Below are positions 42,083 to 51,833 of a DNA stretch of 64,000 nt, piece after piece (position 1 is the first letter of the stretch; each line of letters begins with the position of its first letter). Position numbers and translations under genes: made by a program. Below the pieces are notes generated by a model. That model did no database searches. It worked only from the letters and a program-made list of their open reading frames with translations, and had not been told where the DNA came from. This DNA is from CAIYUC01 sp963682005. Its GTDB lineage: Bacteria; Bacteroidota; Bacteroidia; Bacteroidales; FEN-979. The stretch lies in assembly GCA_963682005.1 (NCBI GenBank), contig OY820914.1, forward strand, positions 248,001 to 312,000. The letters run 5' to 3'.

Positions 42083-44203
42083 ATGAAAAACAGATTTTTA
42101 CAATTTGCAAAAGGTTTGCTGGTGTTATTCATAACCATTAGTACGTTTGTAACATTGGCTCAGGATCCGAAAGCAGTTTCTTCCATTAGTCTTGCCCCCG
42201 ATGTTTCCGGATTGGCCGTTGGAGATATTGTCCATGCTTCTTTACGGATCACAACGAAAACAGGACCAAATGTTCCTATCGCCTCTGCAGTTTTCTATAT
42301 CGATTATAACCAGACTGTTTTAGCTCCGCTTGGCCCTTCAGGATTTACAATGTCATATCCAGGTATCTATACCTACAACCCGTATTTTGGTAGTTATGGA
42401 AATAACCGCTTATATCTGTCATTTGAGACAGTTGATGGGTCAAATAAAAATTTCAATAATGTCCAGTTGGTAACACTTGATTTTATCTATCTTGGATCGG
42501 CTACATCTACTGTAATGCATCTGCGTCATTCTCCGGATGTTTCTAACTTATGTGCATTTTTTGATTACCTTGGAAACCAGGTTGCAATTACGAATTATAC
42601 CGACAAGACGATCAGCGGTGATCCTCCGGGAACTTATTATGATCTTCACTCCTACGATGTTGGCGGACCATTCGATTGGTTTGATCCAAATTCATGGGTA
42701 GAAGGGATAACTCCCACCGTCGCTGCCAATGTATTTATCACTGGTGAAGAAGTTCAGGCATTGTATAATGATCCTTCATTTTTCGAAGCTCCGAAATGCC
42801 ACAACCTGACAATTTATCCTGCAGGTCAGTTAACCATAAACCCGACATATCCACTCAGTGTAGGAGGTGATTTGATCATCCAGTCAGATGCTACATCAAC
42901 AGGATCACTCATCGATTGGGGAACCGGAGTAACAGTTGCCGGTACGACAACTGTTGAAAGGTATTATACAGGAAACTGGCCAATCCATACTCCTCCTACC
43001 GGGACAACGATCTTCCACTACACGTCATCTCCCCTTTCAGCAGGAACAGCAAATACTTTTTATCAGATGTTACTGAGTTCCTGGAAAGAATCAACACAAA
43101 CGTGGATGAATATTGTTCCTGAAACAACACCTTTGGTAGTGGGAACAGGATATTCAACAGCAACAACTTCAAACGGGGTCCTCACTTTTGTCGGTGGTCA
43201 CCTAAATACAGGGAATAAAGCAATCACCGGGCTCACAAGAACTACTTCAACACCCCCTAATAATCCAGCATTTGATGGATTTAACCTGATTGGAAATCCA
43301 TATGCTTCGGCCGTACAATACAAGAATACCTGGATGAAGAGCAACCTCACCGGATCAATTTACGTGTGGGATCCAACAACAGGAAATTACAAAACCACAA
43401 CCGGAAATCTTGGAGGTACACTTCCGGATGATATTATTCCTGCTGAACAGGCTTTCTTTGTCAGAGTGACTTCAGGGACTGGTTCCATCACTATTCCAAA
43501 CCTTGACAGGGTTCATGCAGTCGGAACATTTTACAAGAATAATCTTTCCGATATTCTTTACCTGAAAATTGATGGCAACGGTTACCAGGATGCAATGGTT
43601 GTTCGTTTTGATCCGACTGCAACAGAAGGATTCGATAACGATCTTGATGCTTATAAGCTTGATGGTATGGCAGACGCACCTCAGCTATTTTCCTTGATGA
43701 ATGATAATACAAGATCATCCATCAATGTGTTACCAGCTACTTCTTCTACCAGAGTAATTTCTCTCGGCTTTAAAGCTGGCGTTGCAGGTACTTATGTGAT
43801 CAATGCCTCACAGCTTGAAAGTTTTACCACTACCGACGTTTTCCTTGAAGATCGTGTAACAGGAAGCATGGTGAAGCTCAATGACTCACCCTCCTATTCT
43901 TTCACTGCTTCTGCCGGAGAATCAACCGACCGTTTCAAATTACATTTTGGTCCAGTCGGAATTTCTGATAAAGTATCTGACAACCTTAAGATCTATTCTG
44001 TAAATAAAGATATTTTTGTAAATATCGAGAGTAACATTCAGGGCGATATTATTGTTTACAACCTTTTAGGAAATGAAATAGCCAGTAAAACTATTGTAGG
44101 GAATTCTTTGAATAAGATCAGTCTTTCCGTACCAACCGGTTACTATCTTGTAAAAGTAATCAGCAGCCAGATAACCACTACATCCAAAGTGTTCATTCGG
44201 TAA
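42083..44203 (+). CDS. Cohesin-like secreted protein with T9SS type A sorting domain
   Basis: 706 residues. A signal peptide ends near residue 27 (VTLAQD). A cohesin-like domain covers ~30-190 (VGDIVHASLRITTKT ... SAVFYIDYNQTVLAPL). A large beta-rich middle part (~195-620) contains motifs common in Bacteroidota surface proteins: FNLIGNPYASAVQ, SIYVWDPTTGNYKT and IPAEQAFFVRV. A sorting domain without the usual YPNP motif covers ~630-706 (DNLKIYSVNKDIFVNIES ... GYYLVKVISSQ ... KVFIR). The function is not recognised. The location ties it to the cohesin/dockerin cluster. Confidence 0.78.
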   Translation: MKNRFLQFAKGLLVLFITISTFVTLAQDPKAVSSISLAPDVSGLAVGDIVHASLRITTKTGPNVPIASAVFYIDYNQTVLAPLGPSGFTMSYPGIYTYNPYFGSYGNNRLYLSFETVDGSNKNFNNVQLVTLDFIYLGSATSTVMHLRHSPDVSNLCAFFDYLGNQVAITNYTDKTISGDPPGTYYDLHSYDVGGPFDWFDPNSWVEGITPTVAANVFITGEEVQALYNDPSFFEAPKCHNLTIYPAGQLTINPTYPLSVGGDLIIQSDATSTGSLIDWGTGVTVAGTTTVERYYTGNWPIHTPPTGTTIFHYTSSPLSAGTANTFYQMLLSSWKESTQTWMNIVPETTPLVVGTGYSTATTSNGVLTFVGGHLNTGNKAITGLTRTTSTPPNNPAFDGFNLIGNPYASAVQYKNTWMKSNLTGSIYVWDPTTGNYKTTTGNLGGTLPDDIIPAEQAFFVRVTSGTGSITIPNLDRVHAVGTFYKNNLSDILYLKIDGNGYQDAMVVRFDPTATEGFDNDLDAYKLDGMADAPQLFSLMNDNTRSSINVLPATSSTRVISLGFKAGVAGTYVINASQLESFTTTDVFLEDRVTGSMVKLNDSPSYSFTASAGESTDRFKLHFGPVGISDKVSDNLKIYSVNKDIFVNIESNIQGDIIVYNLLGNEIASKTIVGNSLNKISLSVPTGYYLVKVISSQITTTSKVFIR

Positions 44204-44215
44204 GACTTCCCATTT

Positions 44216-44241
44216 TATTGACTTTTAACAAAAAGTCAATA
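44216..44241. promoter_or_regulatory. Intercistronic hairpin before the small PID-CTERM-like gene
   Basis: TATTGACTTTT (44216-44226) and AAAAGTCAATA (44231-44241) form a perfect 11-bp stem with a four-base loop, 12 bases after the stop of the 706-residue gene. There is no U-tract. Confidence 0.65.
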
Positions 44242-44284
44242 GGGACCAAACAACCAAAGGTGAAATAAATAAAAAAACAACAAT

Positions 44285-44506
44285 ATGAAAAGAATAAGAT
44301 CAATAATCATTGTTTCCCTGCTCATAGCAGCCCCTGTTCTGACTTTTGCTCAACCTTTGCCAAATCAAAATGGGAATGGAACTACGATCGGCCAGATACC
44401 TGTCGGAGGACCAATCGATGGCGGACTGGGGATTCTTCTGGTTCTCGGTTTGGGATATGGTGCGAGGAAGATTTTCCATATCAACAAACAAGAAGTAACG
44501 GAATAA
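44285..44506 (+). CDS. Small exported protein with PID-CTERM-like tail
   Basis: 73 residues. Signal peptide ~1-23 (MKRIRSIIIVSLLIAAPVLTFAQ). A short Asn/Gly-rich linker is followed by PIDGG, a hydrophobic stretch (LGILLVLGLGYG) and the basic end ARKIFH. This tripartite tail of motif, membrane segment and basic patch matches the PID-CTERM sorting signal known from Bacteroidota proteins, proposed by analogy with PEP-CTERM to be processed by a dedicated sorting enzyme. Almost nothing lies between the signal and the tail, so the mature product would be ~25 residues. It is the last gene before a strong terminator. Confidence 0.7.
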   Translation: MKRIRSIIIVSLLIAAPVLTFAQPLPNQNGNGTTIGQIPVGGPIDGGLGILLVLGLGYGARKIFHINKQEVTE

Positions 44507-44570
44507 TACTTTACTCCCAAACAGAGTTTTCTGATATTCTATTGCCAAGGCATTCATTGCCTCGTGCAAT

Positions 44571-44607
44571 AAAAAACCTTACCAGGTTCATCTTGGTAAG
44601 GTTTTTT
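44571..44607. terminator. Bidirectional intrinsic terminator closing the surface cluster
   Basis: AAAAAACCTTACCA (44571-44584) and TGGTAAGGTTTTTT (44594-44607) form a stem with A and T runs on both sides. It serves the plus-strand cluster and can serve the convergent peroxiredoxin gene. Confidence 0.9.
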
Positions 44608-44712
44608 ATTACAGGGCTTCACTCAGATACAAGTGCAAATATTTGGTATAATTTTTCCCGAATACTCTTTATAATCGCAATTTTCTTTTTTATCAATAGT
44701 ACAAAATCCATA

Positions 44713-45459
44713 TTAAGGTTTTGAGGAGGAATTCAATTTCCTGAACCACATGTACCAGGATATTGAATATAAATCAGGGTCCTTCTTCTTTGCCATTTTT
44801 TCAGCATCTTCAACAGTTTTAGGACTCGGAATCAGAACATCCTCACCAGGAGTCCAGTTTGCCGGGATAAGGATTTTATTACCATCACTCGTCTGTAATG
44901 CAACAAGGGTTCTTTTTATTTCATCCATGTTGCGTCCGATATCAAAAGGATAAAAGAAGATGGCCCTGATCCTGTCATTCGGATCTATTATGAAGACTCC
45001 TCTTACATCTCTTGTCGTACTGGCATATGAATGAATCATACCATATTTCCTTGAAATAGATAAATCATAGTCAGATACAAGGGGGAACTTGATCTTTACC
45101 GGTGCCCTCCCCTTATACTTAATACCTTCCAACGATCTCTGCCATTCCATGTGACTGTTCAATCCGTCGACAGAGATTACAACCAATTTTGTATCCAATT
45201 TATTAAAATCTTCTTGCATTGCAGCTAATTCAAGTATTTCAGAACTGCATACCGAAGTAAAGTCAGCAGGGTGGCTGAACAGGATCTTCCATTTCATGTA
45301 ATAATCGCCTGGAAAGTGGATCTTTCCGGTGGTTGATTCAGCATTAAACTCAGGTGCGATTTCTCCAATCAAGGGGATGCGTGTGTCCTTCATTTCCTGG
45401 CTGTATGAATCAAACGCAAATCCCAACAAAATGATCAATAAACTGATTCGTGTTTTCAT
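44713..45459 (-). CDS. Exported 1-Cys peroxiredoxin (Prx6-type)
   Basis: 248 residues. The thiol peroxidase motif PADFTSVC near residue 68 holds the only cysteine of the protein, so it is a 1-Cys enzyme needing an outside thiol for recycling. The Prx6-type C-terminal extension is present (ANWTPGEDVLIPSP). An N-terminal hydrophobic signal ending DSYSQ implies export to the periplasm; most Prx6-type enzymes are cytosolic. The promoter upstream is an exact consensus match. It converges on the surface cluster and is divergent from rimP. The natural peroxide substrate is not predictable. Confidence 0.9.
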   Translation of the reverse strand: MKTRISLLIILLGFAFDSYSQEMKDTRIPLIGEIAPEFNAESTTGKIHFPGDYYMKWKILFSHPADFTSVCSSEILELAAMQEDFNKLDTKLVVISVDGLNSHMEWQRSLEGIKYKGRAPVKIKFPLVSDYDLSISRKYGMIHSYASTTRDVRGVFIIDPNDRIRAIFFYPFDIGRNMDEIKRTLVALQTSDGNKILIPANWTPGEDVLIPSPKTVEDAEKMAKKKDPDLYSISWYMWFRKLNSSSKP

Positions 45460-45490
45460 ATTTCTTATTTTTATTTAGATTTATTTAATG

Positions 45491-45521
45491 CAAAGATATA
45501 ATAACTTCAATGAGGATCAAA
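45491..45521 (-). promoter_or_regulatory. Promoter of the exported peroxiredoxin
   Basis: On the minus strand TTTG (plus-strand 45518-45521), a 19-bp spacer, and TATCTTTG (45491-45498) match the full Bacteroidota consensus. The ATG follows 32 bases downstream. Confidence 0.8.
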
Positions 45522-45586
45522 GGAATTTTTTATTTGAGTACTCAATATGAATTGAGTGTATATTTTTTCGTTTCAGAAAAAAGTGT

Positions 45587-45594
45587 TATCTTTG
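45587..45594 (+). promoter_or_regulatory. Predicted -7 promoter element for the rimP-nusA-infB operon
   Basis: TATCTTTG, an exact TAnnTTTG match, with a T-rich -33 region at ~45563-45568. Transcription should start near 45599, giving a ~75-nt leader with the hairpin at 45631-45656. Confidence 0.65.
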
Positions 45595-45630
45595 CACCAG
45601 CTAAAATTAAATTACTACAGCGAAGAACTA

Positions 45631-45656
45631 AGAGGGGACCAGCAGTCCCCTCTTTT
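45631..45656 (+). promoter_or_regulatory. Terminator-like hairpin (attenuator candidate) in the rimP leader
   Basis: AGAGGGGAC (45631-45639) and GTCCCCTCT (45645-45653) form a perfect 9-bp stem with loop CAGCA, followed by a short T-run. It lies between the promoter and the rimP ATG at 45674. The operon encodes the termination/antitermination factor NusA, so feedback attenuation is plausible. Confidence 0.65.
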
Positions 45657-45673
45657 ATTAGACAAAAAAAAGG

Positions 45674-46129
45674 ATGATCCGAAAAGACCATGTTAAAAAG
45701 GTAGTTGACGAAATTCTTGAAGGAACAGAAATATTTCCTGTTGAACTTATCGTAAGGTCTGATAACAGAATCTCCGTTATTATTGACGGAGACCAAGGTG
45801 TAACTATCAATAATTGCCAGGAGGTCAGTCGAAAAATTGAAACACAACTAGACCGGGATACAGAAGATTATGAACTCAATGTATCATCAGCTGGTTTGGA
45901 TCGTCCGATAACGCTCATCCGGCAGTATAAAAAAAACATAGGAAGGAAACTTGAGATACTGAATACAGATGGGAACAAAATTGAAGGTACATTAATTTCA
46001 GTCACTGAATCTGGAGTAGAAATTAATTGCCCGGTCATCGAAAAGAAAAAAATCATTGGGAATCAAATAACAGAATTGCCATTCAGCAATATTCAAACAA
46101 CAAAAGTAAAAATTGAATTTAAAAAATAA
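45674..46129 (+). CDS. rimP: Ribosome maturation factor RimP
   Basis: 151 residues, cytosolic, needed for 30S subunit maturation. An N-terminal alpha/beta domain has VELIVRSDNRISVIIDGDQGVTINNCQEVSRKIE, and the family motif YELNVSSAGLDRPI lies near residue 75. The C-terminal SH3-like barrel follows. It is the first gene of rimP-nusA-infB, the usual order across bacteria. The gap to nusA is 48 bp. Confidence 0.95.
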   Translation: MIRKDHVKKVVDEILEGTEIFPVELIVRSDNRISVIIDGDQGVTINNCQEVSRKIETQLDRDTEDYELNVSSAGLDRPITLIRQYKKNIGRKLEILNTDGNKIEGTLISVTESGVEINCPVIEKKKIIGNQITELPFSNIQTTKVKIEFKK

Positions 46130-46177
46130 GGGGTCAAAACCCAATTGCGAGTTTTCACGAAAAAATCATTTGAAGAA

Positions 46178-47413
46178 ATGGAACATATAAATTTAGTCGA
46201 AACCTTTTCTGAATTCAAGGAATTTAAGAACATAGAACGGGAAACGATGATGCGGATTCTCGAGGATGTTTTCAAACACATGCTTGCCAAAAGGTATGGT
46301 TCTTCTGATAATTTTGATATTATCGTAAACATCGACAAAGGAGACCTTGAAATCTGGAGAAATCGTGTTATTGTTGATGACGGAACGGTTGAAGATGAAA
46401 ACGCACAGATCGCCCTTTCCGAAGCTATTAAGATTGAGCCTGATTTTGAAGTCGGGGAAGAGCTTTCGGAGGAAATCAAGCTGAATGACTTTGGCCGCAG
46501 GGAGATTCTCGCCATTCGTCAAAACCTGATTTCCAAGATACAGGAATACGAAAAGGATAATATTTATCGAAAATACAAGGAAAAGATCGGGGAGATCGTT
46601 TCCGGGGAGGTTTACCAGGTATGGAAAAAAGAGATCCTCGTGCTGGATGACGAAGGAATTGAATTACTCCTTCCAAAATCAGAACAAATCCCGATCGACT
46701 TTTACAGAAAGGGAGATAATATCCGTGCAGTAGTATCAAAGGTTGAAATGAAGAACAACAACCCGATCATTATTCTTTCCCGAACATCTCCGGTATTTCT
46801 TGAAAGACTTTTCGAATCGGAAGTACCTGAAGTTTATGACGGACTTATCAGCATCAGAAATATTGTCCGGGTGCCAGGGGAACGTGCAAAAATCGCTGTC
46901 GAGTCGTATGATGATAGGATTGACCCTGTAGGTGCTTGCGTTGGCATGAAAGGATCAAGAATACACGGAATCGTGAGAGAACTAAAAAATGAGAATATCG
47001 ATGTCATCAATTTTACGACAAACCCCTCGCTTTACATTCAGCGCGCTTTGAGTCCGGCAAAGGTTTCTTCGATCATTATTGATGATGAAACGAAGAAAGC
47101 TGACGTTTATATGAAACCCGACCAGGTATCACTGGCCATTGGGAAAGGTGGTTTCAATATAAAACTGGCTGGTAAACTTACCGGCTTTGAAATTGATGTT
47201 TATCGGGATACAGATGTGGATAATGAAGATGTGGATCTTCAGGAATTTTCAGATGAAATCGATCAGTGGATCATTGACGAGATGAAAGCCATTGGTTGTG
47301 ATACAGCAAAGAGCGTTTTAAACCTTGATATTAAAGAACTTGTAAAAAGAACTGATCTTGAGGAAGAGACAATCAATGAAGTAATCAGGATTTTAAGGGC
47401 AGAGTTTGAATAA
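46178..47413 (+). CDS. nusA: Transcription termination/antitermination factor NusA
   Basis: 411 residues from the ATG at 46178 ([16 protein letters not shown]), which matches homologue starts. A longer frame from TTG 46145 is less likely. Domains in order: the RNA-polymerase-binding N-terminal domain (~1-125), S1 (~130-200, [18 protein letters not shown]), KH1 ([18 protein letters not shown]) and KH2 ([18 protein letters not shown]), then a short acidic helix-hairpin-helix end. It modulates pausing, termination and antitermination. It may regulate its own operon through the hairpin in the rimP leader. Confidence 0.95.
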   Translation: MEHINLVETFSEFKEFKNIERETMMRILEDVFKHMLAKRYGSSDNFDIIVNIDKGDLEIWRNRVIVDDGTVEDENAQIALSEAIKIEPDFEVGEELSEEIKLNDFGRREILAIRQNLISKIQEYEKDNIYRKYKEKIGEIVSGEVYQVWKKEILVLDDEGIELLLPKSEQIPIDFYRKGDNIRAVVSKVEMKNNNPIIILSRTSPVFLERLFESEVPEVYDGLISIRNIVRVPGERAKIAVESYDDRIDPVGACVGMKGSRIHGIVRELKNENIDVINFTTNPSLYIQRALSPAKVSSIIIDDETKKADVYMKPDQVSLAIGKGGFNIKLAGKLTGFEIDVYRDTDVDNEDVDLQEFSDEIDQWIIDEMKAIGCDTAKSVLNLDIKELVKRTDLEEETINEVIRILRAEFE

Positions 47414-47463
47414 AATATTATAATTTTACCGTCAGACAATTTAGGAAGGACTGGCAATCAGTT

Positions 47464-50400
47464 ATGAGCGAAGGGACAATAACAATAAGGCTTAGTAAGG
47501 CAGCCCGTGAGTTCAACATCGGGGTATCAACGATCGTGGAATATCTTTCAAAAAAAGGATTTTCTGTCGATAAGGATCCCAATTCGAAGTTGTCGCAGGA
47601 AATGTACAACCTCCTCATGAAGGAGTTTGCCAGTGAAAAACATGTAAAAGAGGAAGCAAAAAAGATCGGTCTCCAGTTTTCTCAACACGAAACGATAACA
47701 ATTGAGGATAAGCGATCTGCAATAAAAGACAGGGAGAAAGAACTGGATGACCTATTCATTAAAAATGTTTCCCTTGAATATGACAAAAAGCCCTATGAGG
47801 CTCCCAGAAAATCCAAAGAACCAGTTGCCAAGGAAACTCCGGTAGCAGCACCTAAACCAGCGGAGAAGCAAGAGTCTGAAATCAAAGAGGAACAGGAAGT
47901 TAAGATATCCAGGAAACACTCTTCGAAACAAAAAGAAGAGGAAAAGGAAGTTCCTGTAGTCATCCCTGAAACACCGCCTGTCGCAGAGGAAATCAAAGAA
48001 GAATCAGATCTTCCTGAAAAAAAGAAAGGTCCTGGAAAGAAAGATAAAACCGAAAAACCTGAGGTAATAGAAACTGCACCTGAAGTACCGGAAGATAAAG
48101 AAGGAAAAACCAGGGCAGACATTAAGATTCTTGGTAAAATTGATCTGAAGGCTCTAGAGAAAAAGCCATTTAAGAAAGAAAAAACCAAAGAAATCAAGGA
48201 GGAGCCAGCCGAAGAGAAACCTGAACAGATCATCGTTGAAGAAAAAATACCTGAAATTGTTGATTCAGAAAAGGAAATTATCGTTTCAGTTGAGGATTTC
48301 ATTGAGGAAATTATCGAACAACCTCCTGCAATTCCTGTCGAAAAGCCAGAGGCTGATAATTTTCTCCGGACTGAACGCATTATCCTGGAAGGTCCTACGA
48401 TCCTTGGTTCAATGAAACTGCCGGAACCAAAGAAATTCGAAAAAAAGAAACCTGTTGCTTCTTCATCAGATGAAACACTGAAAGGTAAAAAGAAGAAACG
48501 TAAAAGGATCAAGAAAGCAGGAGGAGGAACAGAGGAAGCACCATCAGAACCAAAGACAGATCAGCATCCAAGACCGAAATTCAAGGACAAGAAGGTCCAT
48601 AAGGAGATACAAAAACCAGAGCTTACCGAAGAAGACATTGCACGTCAGATCAAGGAAACTCTTGCAAGGCTTGGCCCGGTAGGGAAATCCAAAGCTTCCA
48701 AATACCGCAGGTTGAAACGTGAAATGGTTAACCTGCAAATGCAGGAAGAACAGGAGAAGGTACAGGAAGGTAAAAATGTGATCCAGGTCACTGAATTTGT
48801 AACCGCCAATGAGCTTGCATCAATGATGAATGTTCCTGTTACCAACATTATATCAACCTGTATGGCATTGGGACTTTTTGTTTCTATCAATCAACGACTG
48901 GATGCAGAAACCCTTACTCTTGTGGCAGATGAATTCGGATACAAGGTTGAATTCGTGAGTGTTGAAGTCCAGGAAGCAATCTCATTGCGTGAAGCGGAAG
49001 ACAATCCTGAAGATCTTGTCTCAAGACCACCAATCGTTACGGTTATGGGACATGTTGACCACGGAAAAACCAAATTATTGGATTATATCCGCAAAAGTAA
49101 CGTTGTTGCAGGGGAAGCAGGCGGAATAACACAGCATATCGGGGCCTATGAGGTAAAGCTGGAAAACGGGAAAGTCATAACATTCCTGGATACCCCGGGT
49201 CATGAAGCATTTACCGCCATGCGTGCCCGTGGTGCAAAGATCACTGACGTTGCCATCATCGTAATCGCAGCCGACGATAACGTGATGCCTCAAACCAGGG
49301 AGGCCATCAACCATGCACTGGCAGCCCAGGTACCTATTGTTTTTGCAATAAATAAAATTGATAAACCCAATGCAAATCCCGAAAAAGTAAAGGAAGAATT
49401 GTCGAAAATGAATATTCTTGTCGAGGATTGGGGCGGAAATTATCAATCGCAGGAGATCTCAGCAAAAGCCGGGACAAATGTGAACATACTCCTTGACAAG
49501 GTTCTGCTTGAAGCAGAAATGCTGAATCTTAGGGCGAACCCCGACAGGCTTGCCCTTGGTACGGTCATTGAATCATCACTTGACAAAGGTCGTGGATATG
49601 TTGCGAAACTGCTTGTCCAGAACGGGACAATGCATGTGGGAGATATTGTACTGGCAGGATCCACATATGGCAGGGTTAAGGCCATGTACAACGAAAGGAA
49701 CCAGGCCATTAAATCGGCAGGACCCGCCACACCCCTTTTAATGCTCGGACTGAACGGAGCGCCGCAGGCAGGCGATGTTTTCAATGTCATGCTTGACGAG
49801 AAGGAAGTAAAAACGATTGCCAATAAAAGACTCCAACTTCAGCGTGAACAGGGGATCAGGACACAGAAACATATTACACTTGATGAAATCGGACGCAGGA
49901 TTGCAATTGGTGATTTCAAGGAATTGAATATCATTGTAAAAGGTGATGTGGACGGCTCTGTTGAAGCTTTATCCGACTCCTTGTTGAAACTTTCAAATCC
50001 ACAGGTTGCTGTTAATGTCATTCATAAATCGGTCGGGCAGATCACTGAATCAGATGTATTGCTGGCGTCCGCGTCGAATGCCATTATCATCGGATTCCAG
50101 GTGCGTCCGTCGATGAGTGCAAGAAAACTTGCTGAACAGGAACAAATTGATATCAGGCTATATTCCATAATCTATAATGCCATCGAAGAAATAAAAATGG
50201 CCATTGAGGGGATGTTGTCTCCGGAAATTGAAGAGAAGATCACCTGTAACCTCGAAATTCGCGAAACGTTCAGGATCACAAAGGTCGGAACGGTGGCAGG
50301 ATGCTATGTTCTCGACGGGAAGATCAACAGGAATACCAGGATCCGCGTTATCCGTGACGGTATCGTCGTCTATACAGGATATCTTGGCTCCCTTAAACGC

Positions 50401-50529
50401 TTCAAGGATGATGTGAAGGAAGTCCTTTCCGGATATGAGTGCGGACTTAATATTGAGAATTTCAATGACCTCAAGGTGAGCGATATCATTGAAGGGTACG
50501 AAGAAATTGAAGTAAAAAGGAAATTATAA
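47464..50529 (+). CDS. infB: Translation initiation factor IF-2
   Basis: 1021 residues. It places initiator tRNA on the 30S subunit and drives GTP-dependent subunit joining. An N-terminal IF2_N-type helix ([20 protein letters not shown]) is followed by a long charged, Lys/Glu/Pro-rich linker (~60-400). A second IF2_N-like segment lies near 440-480, and the GTPase domain has [20 protein letters not shown] and NKID. Domains II-IV follow, ending [11 protein letters not shown]. The stop overlaps the convergent purA stop by 6 bp. Confidence 0.96.
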   Translation: MSEGTITIRLSKAAREFNIGVSTIVEYLSKKGFSVDKDPNSKLSQEMYNLLMKEFASEKHVKEEAKKIGLQFSQHETITIEDKRSAIKDREKELDDLFIKNVSLEYDKKPYEAPRKSKEPVAKETPVAAPKPAEKQESEIKEEQEVKISRKHSSKQKEEEKEVPVVIPETPPVAEEIKEESDLPEKKKGPGKKDKTEKPEVIETAPEVPEDKEGKTRADIKILGKIDLKALEKKPFKKEKTKEIKEEPAEEKPEQIIVEEKIPEIVDSEKEIIVSVEDFIEEIIEQPPAIPVEKPEADNFLRTERIILEGPTILGSMKLPEPKKFEKKKPVASSSDETLKGKKKKRKRIKKAGGGTEEAPSEPKTDQHPRPKFKDKKVHKEIQKPELTEEDIARQIKETLARLGPVGKSKASKYRRLKREMVNLQMQEEQEKVQEGKNVIQVTEFVTANELASMMNVPVTNIISTCMALGLFVSINQRLDAETLTLVADEFGYKVEFVSVEVQEAISLREAEDNPEDLVSRPPIVTVMGHVDHGKTKLLDYIRKSNVVAGEAGGITQHIGAYEVKLENGKVITFLDTPGHEAFTAMRARGAKITDVAIIVIAADDNVMPQTREAINHALAAQVPIVFAINKIDKPNANPEKVKEELSKMNILVEDWGGNYQSQEISAKAGTNVNILLDKVLLEAEMLNLRANPDRLALGTVIESSLDKGRGYVAKLLVQNGTMHVGDIVLAGSTYGRVKAMYNERNQAIKSAGPATPLLMLGLNGAPQAGDVFNVMLDEKEVKTIANKRLQLQREQGIRTQKHITLDEIGRRIAIGDFKELNIIVKGDVDGSVEALSDSLLKLSNPQVAVNVIHKSVGQITESDVLLASASNAIIIGFQVRPSMSARKLAEQEQIDIRLYSIIYNAIEEIKMAIEGMLSPEIEEKITCNLEIRETFRITKVGTVAGCYVLDGKINRNTRIRVIRDGIVVYTGYLGSLKRFKDDVKEVLSGYECGLNIENFNDLKVSDIIEGYEEIEVKRKL

Positions 50530-51822
50530 AGCCTTCTTCTGCAGGGTTTGAGTCCTGTCAGGCCCAATTGAGATCATTTCCACAGGGATCCCAACAGCAC
50601 TTTCAATATACCGGATATACTGGTCCAGTTCCAATGGAATTTTTGTATAATCATCTACGTCATTTAAAGGAACATTCCACCCATCCAATTCAGCATACTC
50701 AGGTTTTATCTTTTCGGAAGATAGTTCAAAAGGAAATACTTTCATTGGCTTTCCTCCTTCACAATAATGAGTACATACCTTTATTTTCTGAAAAGAGTCC
50801 AGAACATCTGCTTTCATCATAATAAGGCTGTCGATCCCATTAAGCATGACCGAATACCGGAGAGCCGGAAGATCCAACCAACCGCATCTTCTTGGCCTGC
50901 CAGTTGTGGAGCCGAATTCGCGACCGATTTTCCGCAGAGATTCTCCTGTTACATCAAACAATTCTGTCGGGAAGGGTCCACTTCCAACCCTTGTGCAGTA
51001 AGATTTGAATATTCCGAAAATTTTTCCGATCCGGTGGGGAGAAACTCCCAGACCTGAACAAACACCTGCTGAGATAGTTGAGGAAGAAGTAACAAAAGGA
51101 TACGACCCAAAATCGATATCAAGCATTGCTCCCTGGGCACCTTCAGCAAGAACCGATTTGCCATTGTCAAGCGCCTGATTAATGAACTCCTCACTATCAA
51201 TCAGCTCAAAATCCTTCAATTTATTTACCGAATCGAACCATTTCTCTTCATAGGTGCTGAAAGGAATGCCGTCGATCATGAATGTATTTGATTCGAACCC
51301 GCAAAATTTCAGAATTTCTGCGTGCGTTGTTTTCAAACAGTCATATCTTTCGAGGAAATCATCGTGATTAATAAACCCGATCCTCAGGCCATTCCTTGCT
51401 ACCTTATCAGTATAAGCCGGGCCAATCCCCTTTAGTGTAGAGCCGATTTTTAATTTTCCCTTGGATGCCTCATACGCTGCGTCAAGAAGCCTGTGTGTAG
51501 GAAGGATAAGATGCGCCTTTTTCGAGATCAAAAGGTTCGTTTCAGGATGCAGTCCGGCTTCCCTGAGTTTCTGAAGTTCCTGAACAAGGATATAAGGGTC
51601 TATAATTACACCGTTCCCTATAATATTAGTGGTTCCGGGATGAAAAATACCTGATGGGATCGTGTGTAAAACGAATTTCCTGTGATCAAATTCAATTGTA
51701 TGCCCCGCATTGGGACCGCCCTGAAACCGGGCAATTATATCATATTTCGGAGTTAATACATCTACAATCTTACCTTTCCCTTCATCACCCCATTGTAATC
51801 CTAAAATAACATCAACCATCAT
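50524..51822 (-). CDS. purA: Adenylosuccinate synthetase
   Basis: 432 residues. It makes adenylosuccinate from IMP, aspartate and GTP in AMP synthesis. [14 protein letters not shown] with the catalytic Asp opens the protein. GGPNAGHTI with the catalytic His, the [12 protein letters not shown] region, [31 protein letters not shown] and [10 protein letters not shown] all match the family. The preceding gene is a Fur-family regulator 11 bp upstream, so the two are probably cotranscribed. The initiator is the first of two Met codons. Confidence 0.96.
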   Translation of the reverse strand: MMVDVILGLQWGDEGKGKIVDVLTPKYDIIARFQGGPNAGHTIEFDHRKFVLHTIPSGIFHPGTTNIIGNGVIIDPYILVQELQKLREAGLHPETNLLISKKAHLILPTHRLLDAAYEASKGKLKIGSTLKGIGPAYTDKVARNGLRIGFINHDDFLERYDCLKTTHAEILKFCGFESNTFMIDGIPFSTYEEKWFDSVNKLKDFELIDSEEFINQALDNGKSVLAEGAQGAMLDIDFGSYPFVTSSSTISAGVCSGLGVSPHRIGKIFGIFKSYCTRVGSGPFPTELFDVTGESLRKIGREFGSTTGRPRRCGWLDLPALRYSVMLNGIDSLIMMKADVLDSFQKIKVCTHYCEGGKPMKVFPFELSSEKIKPEYAELDGWNVPLNDVDDYTKIPLELDQYIRYIESAVGIPVEMISIGPDRTQTLQKKAL

Positions 51823-51833
51823 GAAAGGTACTT

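Noticed and set aside
29626..44506. A cellulosome
   Set aside because: Cohesin-like and dockerin-like modules are present, but no glycoside hydrolase or carbohydrate-binding module is seen, so polysaccharide degradation is not supported.
28220..44607. Genomic island inserted at tRNA-Gln
   Set aside because: No integrase was seen, and the 3' end of the tRNA is not repeated near 44.5 kb or elsewhere in the window that I could find. The tRNA also has its own intact terminator.
46145..46177. TTG start adding 11 residues to NusA
   Set aside because: The ATG at 46178 gives the conserved N-terminus; the extension has no family support.
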